DNA of 64,000 nucleotides from Natribaculum luteum (GTDB lineage: Archaea > Halobacteriota > Halobacteria > Halobacteriales > Natrialbaceae): contig NZ_CP095397.1 of NCBI RefSeq assembly GCF_023008545.1, forward strand, positions 1,116,001 to 1,180,000, read 5' to 3'. The position numbers were made by a program, and so were the translations under genes. The notes beneath the pieces are model-generated. The model was not told the origin of the DNA, did not search any database, and worked only from the letters and a program-made list of their open reading frames with translations. Shown one piece after another: positions 8,318 to 16,917 of this stretch (its first letter is position 1; the number at the start of each line of letters is the position of its first letter).

Positions 8318-9562
8318 TTACGCACCCTCGAGATCGCCCTCCTCGTCGTCCGTGAAGACGAGGTCGTCGGTGCGCTCGAGCCAGTCGATCCCCCATTTGA
8401 CCGTTATGGGCACGAGCGCGGTCGTGAAGATGGCCGTGAACACGAGAAGGGAGAACAGTTCCTGACCGATGACGCCGGCCGAGAGGCCCGCGGAGACGAT
8501 GACGATCTCGACGGTGCCGCGGCCGTTCATGCCGAAGCCGATAACGAGTCCTTCCTTCGAAGAGAGTTTCGTCGGGAGAGAAAACAGCCAGCTGCCGGCG
8601 ATCTTTCCGACGAACGCGATCGCGAGGATGATCGCGAGCAAGCCCGGAGCGGTGGTGAAGACGCCGAGTGTGAGGTCGAACGCGACGGTCACGAAGAAGA
8701 TCGGAGCGAAAAAGCCCATCGCGAGGTCGTAGACGACGGAGTACATATGCTCGTAGATCTCGGGATCGAGCTGGGCCTGTCGGAGGAACAGCCCGGCCAT
8801 AAACCCGCCGATGATCATGTGGAGTCCGACGGCGGCGGCGAAGAACGCGAACAGCAAGGCGACGACGAGCGCGACGGTGAACGTCGAGGTCTTGTCGACG
8901 AACTGGTGGCGCTCCATCCACCGCTGGAGTTGTAGCCAGACGTACGGCAGGAATCGGTCGCCGACGACGAGCACGACGACGAAAAACAACAGTGCCTGGC
9001 CGATGAGCAGTGCGAGCCTGATGGCCGTCACCTCGCCGGTTCGGATGAAGCCGTTGATACCGGCGAAGACGACCATCACGCCGACGTCGGACAGGAGCGC
9101 GCCGCCGAGCAGGACGCCCGCGATGCGCGTGTCGAGGACGTCGAGATCGACCAGAATCCGCGACTTCGTCGCCAGCGACGTCGCAGCCATCGCGATTCCG
9201 ATGAACAGCGCCTGCTCGACCGACGTGCCGACGTAGACGCCAACGCCGTATCCCAGGGCGAACGGGAGGACGAATCCGCCGAACGCGATCATCAGCGACT
9301 GCGGACCGAGTTCGAAGAGGTCGTGGATGTCGACTTCCATCCCCACGTAGATCATCAACAGGAACACGCCCAGCTCGGCTAAGATTTCGAGCTCCTCGGT
9401 CGGATGTAAGAGCCCGAGAAGTGCGGGACCGAACACGATACCGGCCAGTAGCTCGCCCATCAACGCCGGATACCCCACTCGTTCGGCGATCGTCCCGAAT
9501 ATCCAGGCGAGCGTGAGCACGCCGAGCAAGTTCAGCAGGTCGATCCCAACTGATTCGACCAT
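8318..9562 (-). CDS. cation:proton antiporter (CPA2 family)
   Basis: A 414-residue membrane protein with about 12 hydrophobic segments, from LLNLLGVLTLAW at the N-terminus to a short acidic tail. Several Na+/H+ exchanger hallmarks of the KefB/NapA-like CPA2 group are visible: GELLAGIVFGPALLG, the FLLMIYVGMEVD stretch and GFGMNGRGTVEIV. It lacks the RCK/TrkA-N domain found in KefB, so it looks like a plain antiporter. ATG 9562 places the first transmembrane helix at the usual distance. The gene is transcribed convergently to hisE. Confidence 0.9.
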   Translation of the reverse strand: MVESVGIDLLNLLGVLTLAWIFGTIAERVGYPALMGELLAGIVFGPALLGLLHPTEELEILAELGVFLLMIYVGMEVDIHDLFELGPQSLMIAFGGFVLPFALGYGVGVYVGTSVEQALFIGIAMAATSLATKSRILVDLDVLDTRIAGVLLGGALLSDVGVMVVFAGINGFIRTGEVTAIRLALLIGQALLFFVVVLVVGDRFLPYVWLQLQRWMERHQFVDKTSTFTVALVVALLFAFFAAAVGLHMIIGGFMAGLFLRQAQLDPEIYEHMYSVVYDLAMGFFAPIFFVTVAFDLTLGVFTTAPGLLAIILAIAFVGKIAGSWLFSLPTKLSSKEGLVIGFGMNGRGTVEIVIVSAGLSAGVIGQELFSLLVFTAIFTTALVPITVKWGIDWLERTDDLVFTDDEEGDLEGA

Positions 9563-9692
9563 AGGCACTCGTGTGATAGTGAGACCTTCTAGCACACAAA
9601 GCTCTGACCTTGCGACGTCCGCTAGCGGCGAGTCGACCGCCGCCGACCACCCGACGCCAGCCACCGAACCGCGCGAGGGGGCGGCCGTCAGA

Positions 9693-10781
9693 TCAGTCGA
9701 GGCCGCTGATCAGCGTCACGAGCCACTGGGCCGGATCGCCCCGGTCGCGCACCTCGATCCGCTCGAGCCACTTCACCCACTGGAAGCCGCGACGGCCGGG
9801 AGCGACGAGCCGGGCCGGCCCGCCGTGGCCGTGACTCAATCGGTCGCCGCCGACGTGGGTCGCGATCAACGCGTCTCGTGCCTCGTCGATCGGGAGGCTC
9901 CACCGGTAGCCGGTCACCGAGACGAACCGGACGTGGGTCGCCTCGTCGGCTGCGTTCGCCCGCGATAGAAGGTCGCCGACGCGAGCGCCACGCCACTCCT
10001 GGACCGTGTACCAGCCGCTCGTGCAGTCGAGCAGTGCGCGCCGGTCGGCGTCGGCCTCGAGTTCCGCGAGTTCCAGGGGTCGGTCGACGAGGCCACACAC
10101 CGAGAGCGACCACGACTCGCGGTCGATCGGCTCGGGGTCGTCGGCGACCCACGACGTGACCGGAAAACTCCCGTTTCCGTCGCCCTCGCCGGCGGGACGG
10201 GAGCCGGTGAACCGCCTGTCGGCACCGCCAGTCTCGAGGACGGCGTTGACCGCTTCTTGCAGGCGGACGGCGACCGCGCCGGCGACGAACAGCCCCCCGA
10301 TCTTGATCGCCACCCGGCGTTCCGCGAAGTCGACCCGACGGGGCTGGCGCGCGCGGGTCGAGAGGTGCGCGAGAACGAGCGCGAGAAGCGCGAGACCGAA
10401 GCCGACGTGGACGCTCAGCAGCGTCCAGTAGCCGATTCGCGTCCCCGGCCCGACCACGCCGACGACCCAGGCGATTCCCGTTCCGATCGCGCCGAGTGCG
10501 GCGACCGCCGTGAGCACCGACAGCGCCGTCGTCGGTCGCCACCGCTCGCGCTCGAGGACGCGGTGGCGAACCCGGTACAGTTTGAATCCGAGCAGGACGA
10601 CGAACGTGAGGCCGACGATCCGGTGGAACCAGAAGACGTACCGGCCGTCGGGACGGCCGACGGTAAACGAGAGGAGGCCGCTCGCGACCTCGAGGGAGAC
10701 GAGGACGAGAAGCGACCAGTCGACGACTCGCGGCGGCGGCTGGACACGGGCGAGCAGCCGAGAGAGCCGTCGACCACGCAT
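9693..10781 (-). CDS. membrane-anchored molybdopterin oxidoreductase
   Basis: A 362-residue two-part protein. Residues about 20-175 form a four-helix membrane module with histidines that resembles cytochrome b561/DsbB-type heme anchors. From about residue 200 a sulfite-oxidase-like Mo-cofactor domain follows: DCTSGWYTVQEWRG carries the likely Mo-ligand cysteine, then TGYRWSLPIDEA and GGPARLVAPGRRGFQWVKW. Family members oxidise or reduce small oxyanions or sulfoxides at the membrane face. ATG 10781 removes an upstream extension without coding character. Confidence 0.85.
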   Translation of the reverse strand: MRGRRLSRLLARVQPPPRVVDWSLLVLVSLEVASGLLSFTVGRPDGRYVFWFHRIVGLTFVVLLGFKLYRVRHRVLERERWRPTTALSVLTAVAALGAIGTGIAWVVGVVGPGTRIGYWTLLSVHVGFGLALLALVLAHLSTRARQPRRVDFAERRVAIKIGGLFVAGAVAVRLQEAVNAVLETGGADRRFTGSRPAGEGDGNGSFPVTSWVADDPEPIDRESWSLSVCGLVDRPLELAELEADADRRALLDCTSGWYTVQEWRGARVGDLLSRANAADEATHVRFVSVTGYRWSLPIDEARDALIATHVGGDRLSHGHGGPARLVAPGRRGFQWVKWLERIEVRDRGDPAQWLVTLISGLD

Positions 10782-10824
10782 CGAGTACGGTTCGGTCGCG
10801 AGCACAAAGAGCGCGTCGGCGGTA

Positions 10825-11196
10825 TCAGTCGTGGACCGCGCCGCCGACTGCGCCGGCGATCGCACTCTCGAGTGCCATGATCAGCGCGACGACGGCGGCG
10901 ACGGTAGCGATGCCGGCACCGACCACGCCGGAGATCGCACCGCCGACGGGGCCGATCGCGAGCCCGGCGATACCGACGGCGACGCCGAGGATGAGACCCC
11001 CGATGATGCCCCCGAGTGCCCCGGCGAGCAGCCCGTGCCAGAAGCCACTCGCGAGGCCGCCACGCGCGAGGTAGCCGGCGGCGAAGCCGCCGACGAGGCC
11101 GGCAGTCAACTGCCCGAGTCCCGGGAACGCGATGCCGAAGATGCCGATGATCGTCGCGATCACGAACCCGATGAAGACGGCTCGCCAGTTCGTCAT
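10825..11196 (-). CDS. DUF5518-like membrane protein
   Basis: A 123-residue protein that is almost wholly hydrophobic and rich in Gly and Ala, with about four transmembrane helices and a glycine-zipper pattern (GALGGIIGGLILGVAVGIAG). This matches the small haloarchaeal DUF5518 family, whose function is unknown. The ATG at 11196 starts with a short polar stretch before the first helix. It is on the same strand as the molybdopterin gene downstream of it, with a gap of 43 bp. Confidence 0.75.
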   Translation of the reverse strand: MTNWRAVFIGFVIATIIGIFGIAFPGLGQLTAGLVGGFAAGYLARGGLASGFWHGLLAGALGGIIGGLILGVAVGIAGLAIGPVGGAISGVVGAGIATVAAVVALIMALESAIAGAVGGAVHD

Positions 11197-11277
11197 ACCG
11201 GACGTTGGCTGCACGCGGACAAAAGCGCACGCCGCGCAACAAACGCCCTTTTATGACCGGAGGCCCTACTCGTGGCC

Positions 11278-12243
11278 ATGATTTTCGAAGACCTTCCGAC
11301 GACGCCCACGTCGGAAGAGCTGATCGACAAGGCGTTCTCCCGGGCGGCGCGGGCCGGCAGGGCCCAGCGAGGACTCGAGGCCCAGCAGTCGATGCTCCAG
11401 ACGGCGGCGAACATCATTTCGGACAACCTGGAGAACGTGGTGACCGCGTGGCCGGACTTCGAGTACGACGTCGATCCGTTCTACTACGAACTCGCGGACG
11501 CGATCGTAGACGTGGACGCGCTCCGCCAGAGCCTCTCGGAGGTGATGTGGGCGAGTCGCAAGGCCCGCGAGATCCACGAGGAGTACCAGTCGAAGCTACG
11601 GAAGACGGACGTCGACACGGCTCGCAAGCACCGAAAGCAGGCGTTCGCACGGCTGGCGGACATCGTCGAGCAGATCGACGATCACCTGCTGTACATCAAC
11701 GAGGCCCGGAACGACCTGCGCGACCTGCCCGACATCGACCCCGACGAGCCGACGATCGTCGTCGCCGGCTACCCGAACGTCGGCAAGTCGTCGTTCGTCA
11801 ACGACGTGACCAGAGCCCGCGGCGAGACGGCCTCGTACCCGTTCACCACGAAAGGAGTCGGCGTGGGCCACTTCGAACGTGACCACCTCCGGTACCAGAT
11901 CGTCGACACGCCCGGCCTGCTCGACCGCCCGCCGGCGGAGCGAAACGAGATCGAATCGCAGGCGGTCAGCGCCGTAGAGCACCTCGCCGACTGCGTGCTC
12001 GTCCTGCTCGACCCCAGCGGGGAGTGTGGCTACCCCCTCGAGTCGCAACTCGAACTGCGCGACGCCATCGAAGTCCAGTTCGAAGACGTCCCGGTCATCA
12101 CGGTCGCGAACAAGGCAGACCGATCGCGTGACGTCGAGGCGGCGTACTACATGAGCGTCGAGACCGGCGAGAACGTCGACGAGGTGCTCGAGGCGGCGGT
12201 CGAGGCGATCGATTACGAGCCCGAGTTGCCGTTCGAGGGGTAG
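11278..12243 (+). CDS. NOG1-family GTPase
   Basis: A 321-residue GTPase of the OBG-HflX-like class. A helical N-terminal domain (about residues 1-155) precedes the G domain: G1 GYPNVGKSS, G3 DTPGLLDRP and G4 NKAD. This is the archaeal Nog1 layout and the likely role is in large-subunit ribosome assembly. ATG 11278 was preferred over the GTG two codons earlier. Its last 31 nt overlap the 3' end of the convergent DUF389 gene. Confidence 0.92.
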   Translation: MIFEDLPTTPTSEELIDKAFSRAARAGRAQRGLEAQQSMLQTAANIISDNLENVVTAWPDFEYDVDPFYYELADAIVDVDALRQSLSEVMWASRKAREIHEEYQSKLRKTDVDTARKHRKQAFARLADIVEQIDDHLLYINEARNDLRDLPDIDPDEPTIVVAGYPNVGKSSFVNDVTRARGETASYPFTTKGVGVGHFERDHLRYQIVDTPGLLDRPPAERNEIESQAVSAVEHLADCVLVLLDPSGECGYPLESQLELRDAIEVQFEDVPVITVANKADRSRDVEAAYYMSVETGENVDEVLEAAVEAIDYEPELPFEG

Positions 12244-13535
12244 CGTCGGTCGAGGCGTCGTCGCGTCGCCGCCTGCTCGTACTGGACGGTCTCGACGCGA
12301 ACGGCGACGCGTTCGCCGGTTCGTTCTTCGATCCGCTCTGCGACGTCGTTCGCGAGTTCGCCGGGAGCCCCATTGCCCTCCGCGCTGACGACGACCGTCA
12401 CCGTCCGCGGGCCGGTAAACGGCGACATGTCGCTGTACTGCGTCTGAATCGAGACTGCAGAGAGGTTCTCGTGTGCGGGATCGGAGAGTTCGGCGTCGAC
12501 GGCGCTCGAGATCTCCCTGTCGACAGCCACCTGCTGGGCCGTCGCGACGAGGACGACGATCGTGAGCGCGGCGACGACGGCCGCGAGTGCGATCGTAGCC
12601 GCGCGGGACCGTTTTCGTTCCCCGTCGGGGGAGGGACGCTCTCGCGACGGATAGTCCAGGACGACGAGGACGACGAGGACAGCGAGGTTGATCGCGACCA
12701 TCGTGACGAGCAGCAACACCGCAGAACCGATCACGAGCGCCGGATCAGCCCAGGCGATCGCCAGCCCCGTCGCGGCGGCGGTCGGGATGAGCGCTGCGGC
12801 GATCATGACGCCGATGATCGACGTCGGTCCTTTCGTCGTCAGCCCGATCCCGGCCGCCGTGCCGGCGGCGACGCCGACGACGAGCGAGAGCGCGTTGGGC
12901 GCGAGGCGGACGCCGACCAGATCGAGCGTCGGGAGGTCGAGCGTCGACGGAACGAACCCGAAAGCGCGAACGAGGGCGGCCAGAACCGCCGCGGCGGCGA
13001 CCGCGAGCGCGAGCCCGTACAGTTGCATCCAGAGACTGTCCGTGACCATCTGCCGGTCGCCGGTTACGGTACCGACGCTCGCGGTCAACGCCGGGCCGAT
13101 GATCGGCGCGATCACCATCGATCCGACGACGATCGCTGGCGAGCCGACTAACAGTCCGGCGGTCGCGATGAGCGCGCTCAGGACCATCAACGCGGCGTAC
13201 GACTCGGTATCGCGGCTCAAATCGCGCGCTTTCGTCCGGAGTTCGACCGCCGTCAGGGGATCGTACTCGCCCGCGTACCGCTCCTCGAGCGTCTCGGACG
13301 TCGCGGTCAGCGCTGCCTCGCCGCTCTGGATCACCGTGTACTCATCCGTCTCGATGCCAGCCTCCTCGAGCGCATCGAGCGTGTCGCCGATCGCGTCGCT
13401 CGGCAGCGGGATCTCGAGCAAGACGCTCGCCCGATCGTCGAGCGGGATCGCGACGAACGTCACGTCGCGTGACTCGAGAGCCTCGCGTGCCAGCTCACGA
13501 CGATCCTCGGGAACGACGACGTGCAGGACGCGCAC
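12213..13535 (-). CDS. DUF389 / TIGR00341 family membrane protein, copy 1
   Basis: A 440-residue protein with a soluble N-terminal ACT-like region followed by about eight transmembrane helices. The family motif region reads GSPAIVVGSMVIAPIIGPALTASVGT, and GVMIAAALIPTAAATG is a second conserved part. GTG 13535 was chosen because VRVLHVVVPE then aligns with the MRLVQLMVPM start of the neighbouring paralogue. A CTTTTAT box at 13560-13566 also sits 25-30 nt upstream. The family is widespread in haloarchaea and its transport or sensing role is not known. Confidence 0.88.
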   Translation of the reverse strand: MRVLHVVVPEDRRELAREALESRDVTFVAIPLDDRASVLLEIPLPSDAIGDTLDALEEAGIETDEYTVIQSGEAALTATSETLEERYAGEYDPLTAVELRTKARDLSRDTESYAALMVLSALIATAGLLVGSPAIVVGSMVIAPIIGPALTASVGTVTGDRQMVTDSLWMQLYGLALAVAAAAVLAALVRAFGFVPSTLDLPTLDLVGVRLAPNALSLVVGVAAGTAAGIGLTTKGPTSIIGVMIAAALIPTAAATGLAIAWADPALVIGSAVLLLVTMVAINLAVLVVLVVLDYPSRERPSPDGERKRSRAATIALAAVVAALTIVVLVATAQQVAVDREISSAVDAELSDPAHENLSAVSIQTQYSDMSPFTGPRTVTVVVSAEGNGAPGELANDVAERIEERTGERVAVRVETVQYEQAATRRRLDRRYPSNGNSGS

Positions 13536-13663
13536 GGCACCGTCGTCCACGGTGAGCGATAAAAGCTTCCGCCATGCGTTCGCCCGTATGCTGCAGTTAC
13601 TGTCGGTCGCACCGACAGTCACAGTCGACGATCAAAAGCCGGGACGAGTGACTCGGGAGACGG

Positions 13664-14953
13664 TCAGCGCTCGACGACCTCGACGTACCGCACCTGAACG
13701 CCGACGGGTTCGTCTGCGTGCTGATTGATCCGCTCGTGTAACTCTTCGGCGAGGTCGGGGTCGGCCTCGTCCGGGGGAACCCCGATCGTGACCACGACGC
13801 GCTCGGGCCCGCGGAAGGGGTAGTCGTCGTTCAACACGACCTCGAGGTCGATCAGCTGGAGGTCGTCGCCGTTCTCCTCGAGGACCGCCACGGCCTCGTC
13901 TCGAGCGTCCTGTTCGAACGACCCCGTCTGGTAGGTGGAGTAGGTGATCCCGCCGAGAAACGCCGAGAAGACGAGCACGACGAGCGCGAGCGCGCCGATC
14001 TGGCGTCGAATGCGGGCCCGCGTCGGCTCGAGGTCGAACAGGCTCTCCGGGCGGTAGCCGGTGTACCACAGCGTGACCAGCCCCGCGAGGTTGACCGAGA
14101 GCACGTTGACGAACACGAGGACCGTCGAGCCGATCGCAGCCGCCGGTTCGCCGAAGGCGATGGCGATGCCCGCCGTCGCAGCGGGCGGGATGAGCGCGGC
14201 GGCGATCATGACGCCGACGAGCGCGACCGAGACGCCCGTCGCGATGCTCAGGATGCCCGCGACGCCGGCACCGAGTGCGATGACGAGCGAGAGCAGATCG
14301 GGCGTGAGGCGCTCGGAAATCTCGCCGATGGTCGCGATGTTTAGCCCCGGGGGCACGATGTTTCCCATCCTGATGAGCCACGCGAACACCGCTGCCGATC
14401 CGATCGCGAGGGCGACGCCCAGTACCTGATGTTTCACCCCGCTTCTGAGTAGGTCTTCGTCGCCGAGTACCGTCCCGATGCTCGCACCCAGCGCCGGTCC
14501 GATCAGCGGCGCGATCACCATCGACCCGACGACGACGGCCGGCGAGTCGAGCAACAGTCCCGCCGTCGCCACCAGCGCGCTGACGACGGTTAGCGTCACG
14601 TAGATGCTGAACGAGGGAGTCATCTCCTCGGCGTGGGTCTGTAACTCCTGGCGGGAGATGCGATCCTCCTCGACGTCGCCGTTCTCGTACTCGTCGCGCA
14701 GCGTCTCGAACTTCCGCGAGATGACCGTCTCGGCGTCGACGACCACCGTGTAAGCGTCCTCGTCGACGCCCTCCTCGTGTAGCGCGTCGAGTACCGACTC
14801 GACCGCCGCCGACGGCAGCGGGAAGTAGACGACCGCCGTGTACTCCCGACCGCTCGTCTCGTCGGTGACGACGTACTCGACCCCTTCCTCCTCGAGCGTC
14901 TCGAGGATCTTCTCTCGCGCCCCCATCGGAACCATCAGTTGTACGAGCCGCAC
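13664..14953 (-). CDS. DUF389 / TIGR00341 family membrane protein, copy 2
   Basis: A 429-residue paralogue of the preceding gene, from which it is separated by about 130 bp. It has the same layout: an N-terminal soluble domain (MRLVQLMVPMGAREKI), the signature DSPAVVVGSMVIAPLIGPALGASIGT, and eight or so membrane helices. The C-terminal soluble tail also aligns with copy 1 (GPERVVVTIG against GPRTVTVVVS). The pair most likely arose by tandem duplication. Each seems to have its own promoter, since copy 1 has a TATA-like box in the intergenic gap. Confidence 0.9.
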   Translation of the reverse strand: MRLVQLMVPMGAREKILETLEEEGVEYVVTDETSGREYTAVVYFPLPSAAVESVLDALHEEGVDEDAYTVVVDAETVISRKFETLRDEYENGDVEEDRISRQELQTHAEEMTPSFSIYVTLTVVSALVATAGLLLDSPAVVVGSMVIAPLIGPALGASIGTVLGDEDLLRSGVKHQVLGVALAIGSAAVFAWLIRMGNIVPPGLNIATIGEISERLTPDLLSLVIALGAGVAGILSIATGVSVALVGVMIAAALIPPAATAGIAIAFGEPAAAIGSTVLVFVNVLSVNLAGLVTLWYTGYRPESLFDLEPTRARIRRQIGALALVVLVFSAFLGGITYSTYQTGSFEQDARDEAVAVLEENGDDLQLIDLEVVLNDDYPFRGPERVVVTIGVPPDEADPDLAEELHERINQHADEPVGVQVRYVEVVER

Positions 14954-15118
14954 GTCGAGTGGTGACGAAGCCAGGGAGCATAATTCCGTGGTCGTCTCAG
15001 AGAGAAACGGCGGGCCGTTCTCTCGACGCGGCGTCTGGGGCCTCGGTCACGTCGAACGTAACGTCGATGTCGCGGCAGTTGACGGACCTTATTACCCACG
15101 CCGATCCTACACTCGAGT

Positions 15119-15736
15119 ATGTTCGACACGCGCCCGGATCGCGAAGCCGAAGTCGTCCTCGTCGGTCGCTCGAACGTCGGCAAATCGACGCTCATGCGGA
15201 AGCTCACCGGTCACAGCTTCGACACCGGCGGGAAGCCAGGCGTCACTCGCGAGCCGAACCACTACGACTGGGCGCCCGAGGACTTCGTGCTCACGGATCT
15301 GCCCGGTTTCGGCTTCATGAGCGGCGTCGACGAGGATCGACGGGAGGCGATCAAGACCGACATCGTCCACTACATAGAGGAGTACGCCGACAACATTCTC
15401 GTCGCCATCCTCGTCGTCGATGGCAAGAGCGTCGTCGACATCATCGACCGCCACTCCGGCCCCGACGAGATCCCCTACGACGTCGAGATGTTCCACTTCC
15501 TGCGCGAGCTGGGGATTCCGACGGTCGTCGCCGTCAACAAGATGGACAAGGTCGACGACCGCGACGAACGGCTCGACGAACTCTGTGACCGACTCGGACT
15601 CCACCCGCCGTGGCAACAGTGGCAAGACACCATCGCCCCGATCAGCGCCAAACGCGACCAGCTCGAGCCCCTCTACGAGGCCGTTCGCACCCACCTCCAC
15701 GAACAGCAGCGCGACGATCTGTTCAAGTTCTTCTAG
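15119..15736 (+). CDS. engB: GTP-binding protein EngB
   Basis: A 205-residue single G-domain protein of the YihA/EngB group, associated with ribosome biogenesis. Motifs: G1 GRSNVGKST, switch I TREPNHY, G3 DLPGFGF, G4 NKMDK and a late SAKR as G5. It is divergent from the DUF389 genes, with a TATA-like CTTATTACC about 25-30 nt before ATG 15119. Confidence 0.93.
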   Translation: MFDTRPDREAEVVLVGRSNVGKSTLMRKLTGHSFDTGGKPGVTREPNHYDWAPEDFVLTDLPGFGFMSGVDEDRREAIKTDIVHYIEEYADNILVAILVVDGKSVVDIIDRHSGPDEIPYDVEMFHFLRELGIPTVVAVNKMDKVDDRDERLDELCDRLGLHPPWQQWQDTIAPISAKRDQLEPLYEAVRTHLHEQQRDDLFKFF

Positions 15737-15798
15737 CGGTCTCGGGCGCTAGACGCATAGACCAGAACGGTCAACCACTCTCAACGCCACGTGTTCGC

Positions 15799-16305
15799 AT
15801 GGACGAGCCGATCGAGTACACACCGATCGGGTGGATTCGAACACCGTTCGACGACCCGGCGGGGATGCCGATCCAGTCCGCCGCCACGGCGACCGAGGCA
15901 ACCGTCGAACTCGAGGAGCGGTTCGCACCCGGCGTCGCCGACCTCGAGGAATTCTCTCACGCGATTCTCGTCTACCACTTCCACCGGGGCGACCCGGAGC
16001 CGTCGCTTTCGGTCACGCCCTTTCTCGACGAGGCCGACCGGGGGGTGTTCGCGACGCGTGCGCCCGTCCGGCCGAACCGAATCGGGCTCTCGGTCGTCCG
16101 TGTCGTAGCCGTCGAGGGGGCGACGATCACGGTCGAAGGAGCCGACGTCGTCGACGGCACGCCGTTGCTCGACGTCAAGCCGTTCGTCCCCGCCTTCGAC
16201 GCCCCCGAAGACGCCGACGTCGGCTGGCTCGAGGGCGTCGACGATCCGGGAGCGGTCACTGCCGACGAGCGGTTCGCCGACGCCGACGAGACGAACCGGG
16301 AGTGA
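15799..16305 (+). CDS. trmO: tRNA (N6-threonylcarbamoyladenosine(37)-N6)-methyltransferase TrmO-like
   Basis: A 168-residue UPF0066/TrmO beta-barrel protein. The family signature is clear: YTPIGWIRTPFDDPAGMPIQ at the start, FSHAILVYHFHR in the middle, RPNRIGLSVVRV, and GTPLLDVKPFVP as the SAM-binding end. Bacterial TrmO methylates t6A37 in tRNA-Thr; the archaeal activity is inferred. Its stop TGA (16303-16305) abuts the stop of the convergent GNAT gene with no spacer. Confidence 0.88.
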   Translation: MDEPIEYTPIGWIRTPFDDPAGMPIQSAATATEATVELEERFAPGVADLEEFSHAILVYHFHRGDPEPSLSVTPFLDEADRGVFATRAPVRPNRIGLSVVRVVAVEGATITVEGADVVDGTPLLDVKPFVPAFDAPEDADVGWLEGVDDPGAVTADERFADADETNRE

Positions 16306-16824
16306 TCAAAACTCGAGCGTGTACACCGCTTCGTCGTACGTCCCATCGCCGATCTGGACGGTCCCCCGGTCGGTCTCCTCGAAGTCGAGTCCCTCGTAGA
16401 ACGTCCGTGACGCCTCGTTCGAGGCGAGGTCGAACGCCCGCATTCGCGTGACGCCGAGTTCCACCAGTCGTTCGCGCAGGTGCTGGTGGAGGGCGGTGCC
16501 GACGCCGGCGTCCTGGTGGTCGGGGTGGACGTACATCCGCAGGACGTCGCCCTCCTCGCCGTCGGCGAGTGCGTGAGTGAACCCCACGACCTCACCGCCT
16601 ACCTCGGCGACGAGGAGCACGGTGTCGATCCCCTCGAGCGAGACGTCGAGGTCGTCGCCGTGCCAGCCGCCGATCGCCGTCTCGAGTTCGTCGTCCCCGT
16701 ACCACTCGTCGACGACCGCGTCGATGGTGTCGGCCTCGAGGTCGTCGTAGGTATCGTGCCACGTCTCTCGAGCGACCGCACGAATCGCCTCGCGGTCGGC
16801 GGAGGTCGCCGATCTAATCTTCAT
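16306..16824 (-). CDS. GNAT-family N-acetyltransferase
   Basis: A 172-residue GNAT protein. The acetyl-CoA loop is seen in DVLRMYVHPDHQDAGVGTALHQHL (Q/RxxGxG/A type), with a C-terminal NEASRTFYEGLDFEE typical of the fold. ATG 16824 (KIRSATSADREAI) is the standard GNAT start and excludes an upstream extension. Substrate unknown. The gene lies next to the iron permease gene on the same strand, 93 bp downstream, so read-through from that promoter is possible. Confidence 0.88.
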   Translation of the reverse strand: MKIRSATSADREAIRAVARETWHDTYDDLEADTIDAVVDEWYGDDELETAIGGWHGDDLDVSLEGIDTVLLVAEVGGEVVGFTHALADGEEGDVLRMYVHPDHQDAGVGTALHQHLRERLVELGVTRMRAFDLASNEASRTFYEGLDFEETDRGTVQIGDGTYDEAVYTLEF

Positions 16825-16917
16825 GCCTGTTTCACGGTAACAATGGCACATAGGGGTTGCCACTGTTCAGAGGCGATCGCGTGTCCGACGGCCGGTTCGA
16901 CCGACCGAGTGTGACGA

